From Enorma burkinafasonensis (lineage in GTDB: Bacteria > Actinomycetota > Coriobacteriia > Coriobacteriales > Coriobacteriaceae), in assembly GCF_902150035.1 (NCBI RefSeq), contig NZ_LR597511.1, positions 1 through 61,822 of the forward strand: a stretch of 61,822 nt of DNA, given 5' to 3'. Both the position numbers and the translations under genes were made by a program. Positions 37,168 to 45,163 of this stretch are shown here, one piece after another; the stretch's first letter is position 1; every line of letters starts with the position of its first letter. The notes below the pieces were generated by a model. It was not told where the DNA came from, made no database searches, and saw only the letters and a list, made by a program, of their open reading frames with translations.

Positions 37168-38388
37168 ATGGCAGGCGACGTAAGCGGCACCATCCGGGAA
37201 CTCGGCCGGGCGACCGAGCCCTACATCATCGAGCAGCGCCGGCATTTCCACCGGCACCCGGAGCTCAGCCTGCGCGAGTTCGAGACGACCGCCTCCATAG
37301 CCCGCGAGCTCGACGCGATGGGCATCCCCTACGAGCGACCGCTCGAGACGGGACTGGTCGCCACGCTCGCCGGGACGGCCGCAGACGCCTACCTGCCCGA
37401 CGGCGCGCCCCGCCGGCGCCTGCTCATCCGCGCCGACATCGATGCGCTCCCCGTGACGGAGCGCACCGGCGAGCCGTTCGCCAGCGCGAACGAGGGCGTC
37501 ATGCACGCCTGCGGGCACGACTGCCATATCGCCATGCAGCTCGGCGCCCTCAAGATCTTGAGCCGCATGCGCGATGAGCTGCACGGCGAGGTGCGCGCCG
37601 TGTTCCAGCCCTCGGAGGAGAACGGCGGCGGATCCAAGCTCATGATCGACGCGGGCGTCTGCGACGGCGTGGACGGCGCGTATGCGGCGCACGTCTGGAG
37701 CGAGGTCCAGGCGGGCACCATCTCGTGCGAGCCGGGACCGCGCATGGCGAACACCGACTGGTTCCGCATCGACATCCGCGGGACCTCGTGCCACGGCGCC
37801 ATGCCCCAGCGCGGCGCGGACGCCATCATCGCCGCGGCCGAGATCGTGAACAACCTCCAGACCATCGTGAGCCGCGATCTCAACCCCTACGAGCCCGCCG
37901 TGGTGACCGTGGGCGAGCTGCACGGCGGCACCGCGCGCAACGTCATCGCGGGCACGGCCTACCTCACGGGCACCGTGCGCACGTACAGCGCGCCCGCCCA
38001 CGAGGCGATGCCCAAGCTCATCGAACGCATCGCGGTGCATACCGCCGCCGCGCTCGGCGCCGAGGCCGAGCTCACCGACTACACGGTCGCCCATGGCGCC
38101 GTCGTGAACGACGAGCGGGCGGCGAGGCGCTGCCGGCAGGCGGTCGTCGAGGTGCTCGGAGAGGACGCCGTCGGGCGCTACCGGGGCACGCTCTCGGGCG
38201 AGGACTTCTCGGAGTACCTGCGCCTCGTGCCCGGCGTGCTCGCGTTCGTGGGCACGCGCAACCCCGCCATCGGCGCCACGTTCGCCCAGCATTCCTGCTA
38301 TTACAAGGTTGACGAGAGCGTGCTCGCGAAGGGCGCGATGCTCGCCGCGCAGTACGCCGTCGACTTCCTCGCGGAGGCGGACGGCTAG
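37168..38388 (+). CDS. M20-family metallopeptidase/amidohydrolase
   Basis: A 406-residue M20D peptidase of the aminoacylase/hippurate hydrolase type. Metal-site and catalytic motifs are visible: RADIDALPVTE, MHACGHDCH, QPSEENGGG, GTSCHGAMPQRG in the dimerisation domain and LSGEDFSEYL near the end. No signal peptide is visible, so it probably deacylates N-acyl amino acids or cleaves small peptides in the cytosol. A -10-like tacaat lies upstream at about 37120. It is followed by a GC hairpin at about 38391-38413. Confidence 0.9.
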   Translation: MAGDVSGTIRELGRATEPYIIEQRRHFHRHPELSLREFETTASIARELDAMGIPYERPLETGLVATLAGTAADAYLPDGAPRRRLLIRADIDALPVTERTGEPFASANEGVMHACGHDCHIAMQLGALKILSRMRDELHGEVRAVFQPSEENGGGSKLMIDAGVCDGVDGAYAAHVWSEVQAGTISCEPGPRMANTDWFRIDIRGTSCHGAMPQRGADAIIAAAEIVNNLQTIVSRDLNPYEPAVVTVGELHGGTARNVIAGTAYLTGTVRTYSAPAHEAMPKLIERIAVHTAAALGAEAELTDYTVAHGAVVNDERAARRCRQAVVEVLGEDAVGRYRGTLSGEDFSEYLRLVPGVLAFVGTRNPAIGATFAQHSCYYKVDESVLAKGAMLAAQYAVDFLAEADG

Positions 38389-38390
38389 GC

Positions 38391-38413
38391 GGGCGCGGGG
38401 CACGCCCCGCCCG
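38391..38413 (+). terminator. Short GC hairpin after the M20 peptidase gene
   Basis: A 6-bp stem, gcgggg with ccccgc, with a 4-base loop and partial extension lies directly after the stop codon. There is no T-run. Confidence 0.35.
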
Positions 38414-38487
38414 ACCCCGCCTCTCCGGACCCGGGCACTCCCGGGCCGCATCCTGTGACCGCTCATCCACCTCGGATTGGAGACCCC

Positions 38488-39142
38488 ATGTTCTGCACCG
38501 CCTGCGGCGCGCCCCTCGCCCCGAACGCCCGCTTCTGCACGGCCTGCGGCTCGCCGGACGCCCCGGCCGCACCCCAGCCGAGCCCCCGCGCCCGCCACGA
38601 CGGCACCCGCGCAGCCGGTCCCCTCGGCACCCGCCGCGCAACCGACGCCCGCCGCTGGCGGGAGCGTCGATGCGCTCCCCTCCTACCTGCAGGCGGTCGC
38701 GGCGCGACTCGGCACGCAGCCCCGCTTCATCCCCGAAACCGGGGCCTACCTCCTTGTCGCCGAGCGCTTCGGCGCCTTCGCCGTGAAGATGCACAGCTAC
38801 TTCTTCTTCGCCGCCAACGACGCCCTGGGCTTTAGCGGGATGCAGGCGTACGCGCAGGCGTGCACGACCTGGGCGCTCAACAACTACGAGGGGCTTCCCC
38901 GCGGCATGCAGAAGGGGCTCGCCATCTACCCGGTCATGCTCCAGCACCCGCTCGTCCCCGATGCGGTCGCCTACGTGAAGCAGGTCCCCGAAAAGCACTG
39001 GGCCGCATTCGAGCTGCCCGTGCTCCTCGACCCCCAGACCGGCCAGCTCGAGACCCTCGACAAGACGCCCGTCTGGGGCTTCGCCATGTGGAGCGGCATC
39101 AAGAAGGCCGCGCGGTTCGCCCTCACCGGCGTCCAGGCGTAA
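38488..39142 (+). pseudogene. Zinc-ribbon protein gene interrupted by a +1 frameshift in a C5 run
   Basis: From ATG 38488 the frame encodes a double-CxxC zinc ribbon (MFCTACGAPLAP, then FCTACGSP) and then degenerates. The rest of the protein, an Ala/Pro linker and a compact domain of about 150 residues, lies one frame ahead and runs to 39142. Removing one C from the five-base run at 38583-38587 would join both parts into one protein of about 217 residues. This could be a sequencing or assembly error, a true null allele, a phase-variable tract or programmed frameshifting. The C-terminal domain is not recognised. ATG 38488 has ttggaga upstream. Confidence 0.75.
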
Positions 39143-39151
39143 GGGGGCGCG

Positions 39152-39451
39152 ATGGCGAGCAGGAAGCCCGCGGCGCGGGCCCGCAAGATCGCGGCGTTCA
39201 AGGAGGAGCGCGCGGCGAGCATGGACGATATCTTCGGTCGCGAGGAGGAGCGCAGGCGCGAGCGCGCCGCACGGCACGAGGCGGCGCTCCGCGAGAAGGC
39301 GTGCCTCTCCAAGAACCGCTACCCCACCCGGGCGGAGGCCGAGGCGGCCATCGCCGCCTGCGCGGATCACGGCAGGCGCGGGCTCCATTGCTACCGCTGC
39401 GACTACTGCGGCGGCTGGCACCTCACCTCGAAGGCGCCGCGCACTAGCTAG
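39152..39451 (+). CDS. Small basic protein with C-terminal zinc-ribbon motif
   Basis: A 99-residue protein. The first 55 residues are a highly charged helix rich in Arg, Glu and Ala. The C-terminus contains HCYRCDYCGGWHLTS, a CxxC-plus-WHLT knuckle seen in small actinobacterial and phage-related hypothetical proteins. It starts 9 bases after the frameshifted gene with agggggcg upstream, so the two are co-transcribed. It may bind nucleic acid; no specific function is assigned. Confidence 0.7.
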   Translation: MASRKPAARARKIAAFKEERAASMDDIFGREEERRRERAARHEAALREKACLSKNRYPTRAEAEAAIAACADHGRRGLHCYRCDYCGGWHLTSKAPRTS

Positions 39452-39519
39452 GCTGTTGCCGCGCACGGGCGGCGCCGCTGCTATACTGGGGCAAAGCCAC
39501 CCCGGGGATAGGAGCCGCC

Positions 39520-40326
39520 ATGGCGTTCACCGTCTACAACTTCACCAACAACGACGACGTGAAGATCCTCCACCAGATGGGCCAGTTCCAGGTCATCCAA
39601 TGGGACCGCGACCTCTCCGTCGCCCCCTGGACCGCGCAGACCGCCTGGTTCGCCTCGCAGATGGACGTGCGGCGCCGCCAGCTCATCGCCAACCTCGACG
39701 GCCGCACCGGCGTGACCCTGCAGGCGGGCGCCATGCAGTGGACGGCCGGCCAGATCCAGGCGACGACCGGGGTCAAGGGCGCGGGCGACCTGCTCGGCAA
39801 GATGGTCCGCGGCGCGGTAAGCCAGGACTCCATGATCAAGCCCGAGTACACGGGCGTGGGCCTGCTCGTCTGCGAGCCCACCTGGCAGCACCTGCTCCTC
39901 GTCGACGTCGCGCAATGGGGCGGCTCGATCGTGCTCAACGACGGCCTCTTCCTCGCCTGCGACAGCACCCTGCAGCACACGCTCGAGCGCCGGGCGAACC
40001 TCTCGTCGGCCGTCGCCGGCAACGAGGGACTTTTCAACCTGCGCCTCAACGGCCAGGGCACGCTCGTGCTCGAATCGCCCTGCCCGCAGACCGAAGTCGT
40101 CTACATCGACCTGCAAAACGACGAGGTCAAGATCGACGGCAACTACGCGCTCGCCTGGACGGCGGGCCTGCAGTTCACGGTCGAGCGCTCCGGCAAGTCG
40201 CTCATCGGCTCCGCCATGGGCGGCGAGGGCCTGGTGAACGTCTACCGCGGAACCGGCCGCATCATGATGGCGCCCATGCAGGCCGCGACGAGCTTCAACA
40301 CGCTTGCGAGCAAGCCCACGAGCTAA
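39520..40326 (+). CDS. AIM24-family protein
   Basis: A 268-residue beta-rich protein of the AIM24 (formerly DUF124) family, related to the yeast mitochondrial biogenesis protein. Repeated Gly-rich beta strands (GAMQWTAGQI, GNEGLFNLRLNGQGTLVLES and others) fit the tubby-like beta-helix of the family. No catalytic site is known. It sits after the zinc-ribbon genes and converges with the lipase gene, 15 bases apart. Confidence 0.82.
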   Translation: MAFTVYNFTNNDDVKILHQMGQFQVIQWDRDLSVAPWTAQTAWFASQMDVRRRQLIANLDGRTGVTLQAGAMQWTAGQIQATTGVKGAGDLLGKMVRGAVSQDSMIKPEYTGVGLLVCEPTWQHLLLVDVAQWGGSIVLNDGLFLACDSTLQHTLERRANLSSAVAGNEGLFNLRLNGQGTLVLESPCPQTEVVYIDLQNDEVKIDGNYALAWTAGLQFTVERSGKSLIGSAMGGEGLVNVYRGTGRIMMAPMQAATSFNTLASKPTS

Positions 40327-40341
40327 CCGGCCGCGTCCGCG

Positions 40342-41709
40342 CTACTGCGTCTGCCGCAGGTCATCGGCGTCGATAGCCTGCATCCAGGCGATGTAGACAC
40401 CCGGGTAGTGCCCGTAGAGGATCCGCATGAGGTCCACGCCCGACGTGAGGTCGCCCACGAGCGTGGTGAACGTTCCCACCGAGAGCAGGTCATCGACCGT
40501 GGGCACCTCGCGGCTCAGGTCGTCGATCAGGCGGTCGACGTTCTCGCGGTCCTCGGGCACGTACGGGCACGGCGCGCCCACGTTCTCCTCGAAGATGGCG
40601 CTCATGGTCTCGTGCTGCGCGTCGAAGCCCTCGTCGCCGTAGCCCGGCAGCCACAGGTCGTGGCCGTAGCGGGAGTAGCCCCACGAGGCCAGCGGCATCC
40701 GCGGGACCATGTCGCTCGGGTTCATGATGTTGAAGATGTTGTCGTAGATCGGGTCGGTCACGTTGGTGAGCTCGGTCACCTCGGGCGTGGCGAAGGTGTA
40801 GCAGTAGATGCTCCCCAGCGGCGCGAGTGGGCGCAGGCTCTCGGTCATGTCGTCCGCGTACGATGCGGCGATGTTGGCCGTCGCGGCGCCGCGCGAGTGG
40901 CCGCAGAAGAGCAGCGCCACGTCGCCGGTGCCCTGGTCCTGGGCATCCTCGGTGATGCGCGCCGCGAGCTCCTCGACGATCTCGTTCGCCGCGTCCATGA
41001 AGCCCTCGTGGTCGATGGCGTCCATCTCGTAGTCGGCCGCGTCACCCATGTTGAAGTCGCTCAGCCACTCCGCGCCGTAGCTGCCGCGGACCGACACCAC
41101 GTAGAGCGTCTTCTCGCTGCCGTCCGCGCCCACGATGCGCTTGCTCGCGATCGAGTAGGCCACGACGTCGTCGGTGCCGGTGATGAAGTCGACCACCTCG
41201 TCGAACACCTCGCTGCGGTATTGGTACGACGCGGTCGAGATGTCGTCGAAGCCCAGCTGCGCGAGAGCGTTCTCCATGTAGGCGGGCGAGTTCGACCCGG
41301 CCTGGTAGTAGGCGGACTCGGCGTTCGCCACGGCCGAGAGCACCGAGCAGGTGGTCGCGAGGTCATGGTTGTAGACCGTGGGGTCCTGGAAGAACCAGTT
41401 GTCGTCCCACGCGATCTCGGTCGAGACATGCTGGCCCTCGGTTGCCGCCATGCTCGTGAAGTCGACGCGCGCCGTGAAGGCGCCGGTGCGGCCGGTCGAG
41501 TCCTCGAGCTCGCGCGGGATGCTCGGAGCGCCCACGGCGGCGGTGCCCGCGCGCTCCTGCTCGAGCCTGCGGTGCACGGCGAACGCTAGCGTGCCGCCGC
41601 CGATGATGGCGAGCGCCAGCACGACCAACAGCGCGATCTTGAGCTTGCGGTGGCGTTTGCGCGGTTTGGGCGCATCGGCTCCGGCCTGCCGCTTCTCGTT
41701 TTCAGCCAT
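40342..41709 (-). CDS. Membrane-anchored class 3 lipase-like alpha/beta hydrolase
   Basis: A 455-residue protein with a cytoplasmic basic N-terminus, one transmembrane anchor (about 22-45) and an extracellular alpha/beta-hydrolase domain. The nucleophile elbow is FCGHSRGAATA. The likely acid is the Asp in NPSDMVPRMP, and a His occurs in the later GHDLWLPG or AQHET segments. The arrangement matches lipase class 3/DUF2974-like proteins. ATG 41709 is used; ATG 41721 is an alternative start. It stands alone; the acyl substrate is unknown. Confidence 0.82.
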   Translation of the reverse strand: MAENEKRQAGADAPKPRKRHRKLKIALLVVLALAIIGGGTLAFAVHRRLEQERAGTAAVGAPSIPRELEDSTGRTGAFTARVDFTSMAATEGQHVSTEIAWDDNWFFQDPTVYNHDLATTCSVLSAVANAESAYYQAGSNSPAYMENALAQLGFDDISTASYQYRSEVFDEVVDFITGTDDVVAYSIASKRIVGADGSEKTLYVVSVRGSYGAEWLSDFNMGDAADYEMDAIDHEGFMDAANEIVEELAARITEDAQDQGTGDVALLFCGHSRGAATANIAASYADDMTESLRPLAPLGSIYCYTFATPEVTELTNVTDPIYDNIFNIMNPSDMVPRMPLASWGYSRYGHDLWLPGYGDEGFDAQHETMSAIFEENVGAPCPYVPEDRENVDRLIDDLSREVPTVDDLLSVGTFTTLVGDLTSGVDLMRILYGHYPGVYIAWMQAIDADDLRQTQ

Positions 41710-41839
41710 GGTAATGTCCATCCCCCGTGTAGCGCCGGGCGCGCGGTCGCGCCCGATCGTCACGCACCAGCATACCGGATGACGCCGATCGCCGTGCGGC
41801 TCGCACGCTCTACGGCCCCGGTCGGCCCTGTTCTGCACA

Positions 41840-41977
41840 CTCGTTGCGGAATTCGGTGTGAAGAATCGGGAAGCGCCCCGTCACCGAAATTCGCCACTTC
41901 TGTGACCTGCGATTTTGTTGGTAGAAAACGCGCGTATCGCCCTCGCGCCGAAATCTCACACCGAATACCGCAACGAG
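41840..41977. repeat. Large imperfect palindrome D (138 bp)
   Basis: Arms of about 30 bases (starting ctcgttgcgg) are complementary with three or four mismatches. CCTGC lies at the exact centre (41906-41910), as in five other elements. The symmetric gtag/ctac pair of A1, A2, B2 and C is not visible here. It lies in the 400-bp gap between two minus-strand genes. Confidence 0.85.
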
Positions 41978-42021
41978 CGTTTGCGCACCATGCGCGCGGG
42001 CGCATCGAGATCCATGAATAT

Positions 42022-42056
42022 GGCCGGAATGCCTCGACCAAGGTGGCATTCCGGCC
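42022..42056. terminator. Perfect 12-bp hairpin after the VWA gene
   Basis: ggccggaatgcc pairs with ggcattccggcc across an 11-base loop. On the minus strand it lies 54 bases after the VWA stop codon. The following bases are only mildly T-rich in either direction, so it is a plausible but not strong terminator. Confidence 0.6.
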
Positions 42057-42109
42057 GTTTCGCGCGCTTCGGCACGTGGCGCGGCGGGCGCTCTATCGGA
42101 ATATGCAGC

Positions 42110-42805
42110 CTACCGCTTGCCGCGGCGGCGGACATCCTCGTCGAGGTCATCGCGCCATGCGGCGGCATCCAGACTCGTCCCCGAGCGGCACGCGCCCACC
42201 GCGATGCTCGCGGCCCGGTACACGCGCTCGGTCCCGAACGCATCGGGCACGTAGCCCACCGCGCGCTCGCGGCTGATGCCGAGCCGGTCGGCCTCGGCCG
42301 CCACGTCGATGTTCGCGCCGATGAAGATGAACTCCCAGCCCTGCTCGCGGTGCGTCTCGATCAAGCGCTTGACCTTGCGGTACGTGTAGCGCTTGCTCGC
42401 GTTCTCCATGCCGTCGGTCGTGATGGCGAAAAGGACCTTGTCCGCCTGGTAGCCCTCCGGCTGGACCCGCTGCACGAGGTCGATGTGCTCGATGGCGCCG
42501 CCCACCGCGTCGAGCAGGGCGGTGCACCCGAAGCAGCGGTACTGCTTGCGCGTGAGACGGGGCACCTCGTCGATCGCGACGCGGTCGAGCAGCACGTTCG
42601 AGCGGTCGTTGAACGTGACGACCGAGACGGTGGCCTCGCCGGGCTCCGCGCGGTTCTCCGCGATCATCGCGTTGAACCCGCCCACGGTATCCTCCTCGAG
42701 CCCCGACATCGAGCCGCTCGCATCGAGGATGAACACGAGCTCCGTGCGCCCCGCCCCATCGCGATCCTTCTTGCCCCACGCCGCCTTGCCGTTTGCCGTT
42801 CCCAT
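42110..42805 (-). CDS. VWA-domain protein (TerY-like)
   Basis: A 231-residue von Willebrand factor A domain. The MIDAS is complete: DASGSMS (Asp28, Ser30, Ser32), the Thr in GCTALLDA and the Asp in TTDGMEN. There are no transmembrane segments, so it is cytosolic. The compact form resembles TerY and related metal-dependent adhesion modules of Ter-type stress systems. It lies next to a macro-domain protein, a combination seen in such loci. ATG 42805 has aaggagg upstream. Confidence 0.85.
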   Translation of the reverse strand: MGTANGKAAWGKKDRDGAGRTELVFILDASGSMSGLEEDTVGGFNAMIAENRAEPGEATVSVVTFNDRSNVLLDRVAIDEVPRLTRKQYRCFGCTALLDAVGGAIEHIDLVQRVQPEGYQADKVLFAITTDGMENASKRYTYRKVKRLIETHREQGWEFIFIGANIDVAAEADRLGISRERAVGYVPDAFGTERVYRAASIAVGACRSGTSLDAAAWRDDLDEDVRRRGKR

Positions 42806-42881
42806 ACCTGCCTCCTTATCCCAAGGTGTACCTGACATCTTGGAGGTTACGCGTCGGGAGGGCCGGGAAGGTAAACCGGCA

Positions 42882-42978
42882 GGCGACATCTCGGGTGGGC
42901 GCGCGACGGGAGCGTCGCAGGTCTTCCACGCCCGCGCGGCTGCGACGCGGCGACATCTCGGGCGGGCGCGACGGGAGC
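42882..42978. repeat. Pair of about 30-bp direct repeats with an intervening hairpin
   Basis: ggcgacatctcggg followed by a ygggcgcg...cgacgggagc tail occurs at 42882-42913 and 42949-42978, with a degenerate third copy near 42835. Between the two copies is a hairpin, gcgtcgcag with ctgcgacgc (42912-42948). This lies just past the macro-domain gene stop and upstream of the VWA gene. It could be a terminator plus operator region or a simple duplication. Confidence 0.7.
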
Positions 42979-42985
42979 CGGGAAC

Positions 42986-44110
42986 CTAGAAGGAGCCTAC
43001 GAGCGGTTGGTCGTAGGCGAAGAGCGCCTCGTTCAGGCGGTAGATGTCGTAGATGCCGCACTCGATGAAGAAGCGCACGATAACGTCGAACTTGCTCGTG
43101 TTGGAGAGCGTGAGCCCCGCGCGGGCGAGCAGGTCCTGCGTCGCGGGAAGGTCGAGCTCGAGCGCCATGGCGAGCGCGACCGCCGTGGGCTTGGTGGGCC
43201 GGTAGTCGGCCTTGCCGCGGATCTTCGAGAAGAGCTGGCGGCTCAGGTTGGCGCGGTGGTATACCTCCGCATCGGTCATGCCGCGCCGGTCGATGAGGGC
43301 GAGCAGGGTCTCCGAGAACGAGGCATCGAGGTGCTCAAGCAGGTCGTCCAGCTCGGTTTCCGGGCTGGGCGCGGCGCTGGAATCGAAGGCGAGCCCAGAA
43401 GGCGCCCCGAGCGCCTTCCCCGCACCGACCCGGCGCGCCCGCGGGCGGTGGGTGCCAGGCGCCCCGAACACCGGTGCGCCCGCACCGCCGTCGGGGGCCT
43501 CATGCTTCAGGGGAGCGACCTCGATGCTGCCCGCCGTATAGAAGCGCGGCGGCTCGCCGCGCCTGAACGGGCTCCGCTCGACGTACTCGTCGTCTATGTA
43601 CGCGCGGATCGCGTGGCCGAGCTCGGCGCCCAGGCGCAGGGCCGCGCGGTCGAACACCACGAGCGTGACCTCGATGTCATCGTGTCCCTCGAGAAATGCG
43701 CGCGTCTCCTCGCGGGCGACGGCGAGCGCGCGGTCGGCCGGGTACCCGTAGATCCCGGCCGAGATGAGCGGATAGGCGACCGAGCGGGCGCCCAGCTCGA
43801 CGACGCGCGCGAAGATGCTCCGGTAGCAGCTGCGCAGCGCCTCCTCCTCGCCGTGGGCGCCGCCCTGCCACACGGGGCCGACGGCATGGATGCACCACCG
43901 CGCGGGCAGGTCGAAGGCGGGCGTGACCACGGCACCGCCCGTGGGGCAGCGGCCGATCGCGTCGCAGGCGGCGCGCATCCGCTCACGGCCCGCGGCGGCG
44001 AAGAGCGCGCCGCACACGCCGCCGCCCTCCTCGAGCCCGGTGTTCGCCGCGTTCACGAGCGCGTCGGCGCGCACGCGCGCAATGTCATCCCTCACGATAG
44101 CGAAGGGCAT
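42986..44110 (-). CDS. Macro-domain protein fused to a C-terminal helical domain
   Basis: A 374-residue two-domain protein. The N-terminal macro domain (about 1-175) has the ADP-ribose-binding NAANTGLEEGGGVCGALF and YPLISAGIYGYP loops, so it probably binds or hydrolyses ADP-ribose or O-acetyl-ADP-ribose adducts. After a disordered linker (about 185-260), the C-terminal domain contains SRQLFSKIRG and SKFDVIVRFFIECGIYDIY. That helical, HTH-like module recurs next to macro domains in gut bacteria, and its role is not established. The ATG follows ggaggt. It is upstream of the VWA gene on the same strand. Confidence 0.85.
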   Translation of the reverse strand: MPFAIVRDDIARVRADALVNAANTGLEEGGGVCGALFAAAGRERMRAACDAIGRCPTGGAVVTPAFDLPARWCIHAVGPVWQGGAHGEEEALRSCYRSIFARVVELGARSVAYPLISAGIYGYPADRALAVAREETRAFLEGHDDIEVTLVVFDRAALRLGAELGHAIRAYIDDEYVERSPFRRGEPPRFYTAGSIEVAPLKHEAPDGGAGAPVFGAPGTHRPRARRVGAGKALGAPSGLAFDSSAAPSPETELDDLLEHLDASFSETLLALIDRRGMTDAEVYHRANLSRQLFSKIRGKADYRPTKPTAVALAMALELDLPATQDLLARAGLTLSNTSKFDVIVRFFIECGIYDIYRLNEALFAYDQPLVGSF

Positions 44111-44454
44111 AGCCCACCTCCCGTACTCTCAAGGGATCGATGAAGCCGCCGCAACGGGGGGCGGGCTCCGAAAGCAACCGATTCGGATAAGCCCGATCCC
44201 ATCGGTTCCAAGTGGCCGCATGAAACCGAACTTCTGCGGCCGCCCTGCGCCCACAGGGGCGCAAGGGAAGTTTTCGATGCAGCGCCAGGGGATATGCGAT
44301 CCACAAGCATGCCCGTAACGCATGATCCGCAACTCATAACAAACAACGGACAACGGACATCTTTACCTCGGGAACCGTAACCTTGGATGCTCAGAAGCAT
44401 CTACTTGGGAAGCGCTGCATCCGGAACGAACCTTGATGAGCGAGCGCGGTGCGC
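44111..44454. other. 344-bp gap between the macro-domain and DIP1984-like genes
   Basis: No convincing ORF or RNA gene is visible. It contains a 10-bp inverted repeat, gatgcagcgc (44276-44285) with gcgctgcatc (44412-44421), and a short tandem acaacggacaacggac near 44345. The span of 146 bp resembles the large palindromes elsewhere, but it lacks their central GCAGG/CCTGC. The promoter of the macro-domain gene should lie here. Confidence 0.4.
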
Positions 44455-44967
44455 CTACAGGTCCACCGAGAACCGTTCGGTCTGGTTCACCAGGTCAAGG
44501 CGCAGCTGGAGCTCGGCTATGCGATCGTAGAGCACGCGGTAGTCCTCCGCCGCGCGCTTGACGTCGTAGTTCGCGTACTCGTATTCGATAACCGCATTCC
44601 CGCGGAACATCCCGCTCTCGCGGCGCCGCTTAGGCTCGTGCGAGCGCAGCGCATCCAGGCGGCGTAGCTTGTTGTTGAGCTGCGCCATCAAGACGAGCGC
44701 CTCGTCGATGGTCATGCCCTCTTCGGGAATGAGCGTGACGGCGTTGAACGCATGGAGCGCGTGGCGGACGAGGCGGACCTTGCGATCGATCTCGTCGACC
44801 TCTGCGAAGGTCCGCTCGTAATCGTACTCAGGCGGCATCTCCTCCTCGCCTTGAGCCAGAACGTAGGTCGCGTTCTCTCGCTCACGCGACAGCAGGCGTG
44901 CCTTCTCGTCTTCCAGGCTCTTGATGTACTTCGCGGCACTGGCAGAGGTAAACGTCATCTCGCTCAT
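44455..44967 (-). CDS. DIP1984/septicolysin-like coiled-coil protein
   Basis: A 170-residue protein made of long charged helices. It follows the pattern of the DIP1984 family: an N-terminal coiled coil, a LVRHALHAFNAVT segment (the family has RINRTNAATR), an ALVLMAQLNNKLRRLDALR helix and a C-terminus ending in VNQTERFSVDL. The biochemical role is unknown; the name septicolysin comes from a distant homologue. ATG 44967 is preceded by ggagg. Confidence 0.65.
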   Translation of the reverse strand: MSEMTFTSASAAKYIKSLEDEKARLLSRERENATYVLAQGEEEMPPEYDYERTFAEVDEIDRKVRLVRHALHAFNAVTLIPEEGMTIDEALVLMAQLNNKLRRLDALRSHEPKRRRESGMFRGNAVIEYEYANYDVKRAAEDYRVLYDRIAELQLRLDLVNQTERFSVDL

Positions 44968-45163
44968 GGTTCCTCCAAACGCTACGAGCCCTCTTGATAG
45001 CGACGCGGTCGCCAAACCCCAGGGGCGCCGGCCATCTCACCAGACGCCCGCCATGTCCGCTCCCGTCGATCCGACAACCGTCTTTCCGGTCTTAAGCCAT
45101 ACTACCCACTGGGCCGGACAAAACACGGCGGGTGGCCATCCGGACAAGCGGGCGCCGCGCCCG

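Noticed and set aside
44129-44353. Possible small genes in the gap upstream of the macro-domain gene
   Set aside because: The open frames lack ribosome sites and recognisable features and overlap each other on the minus strand.
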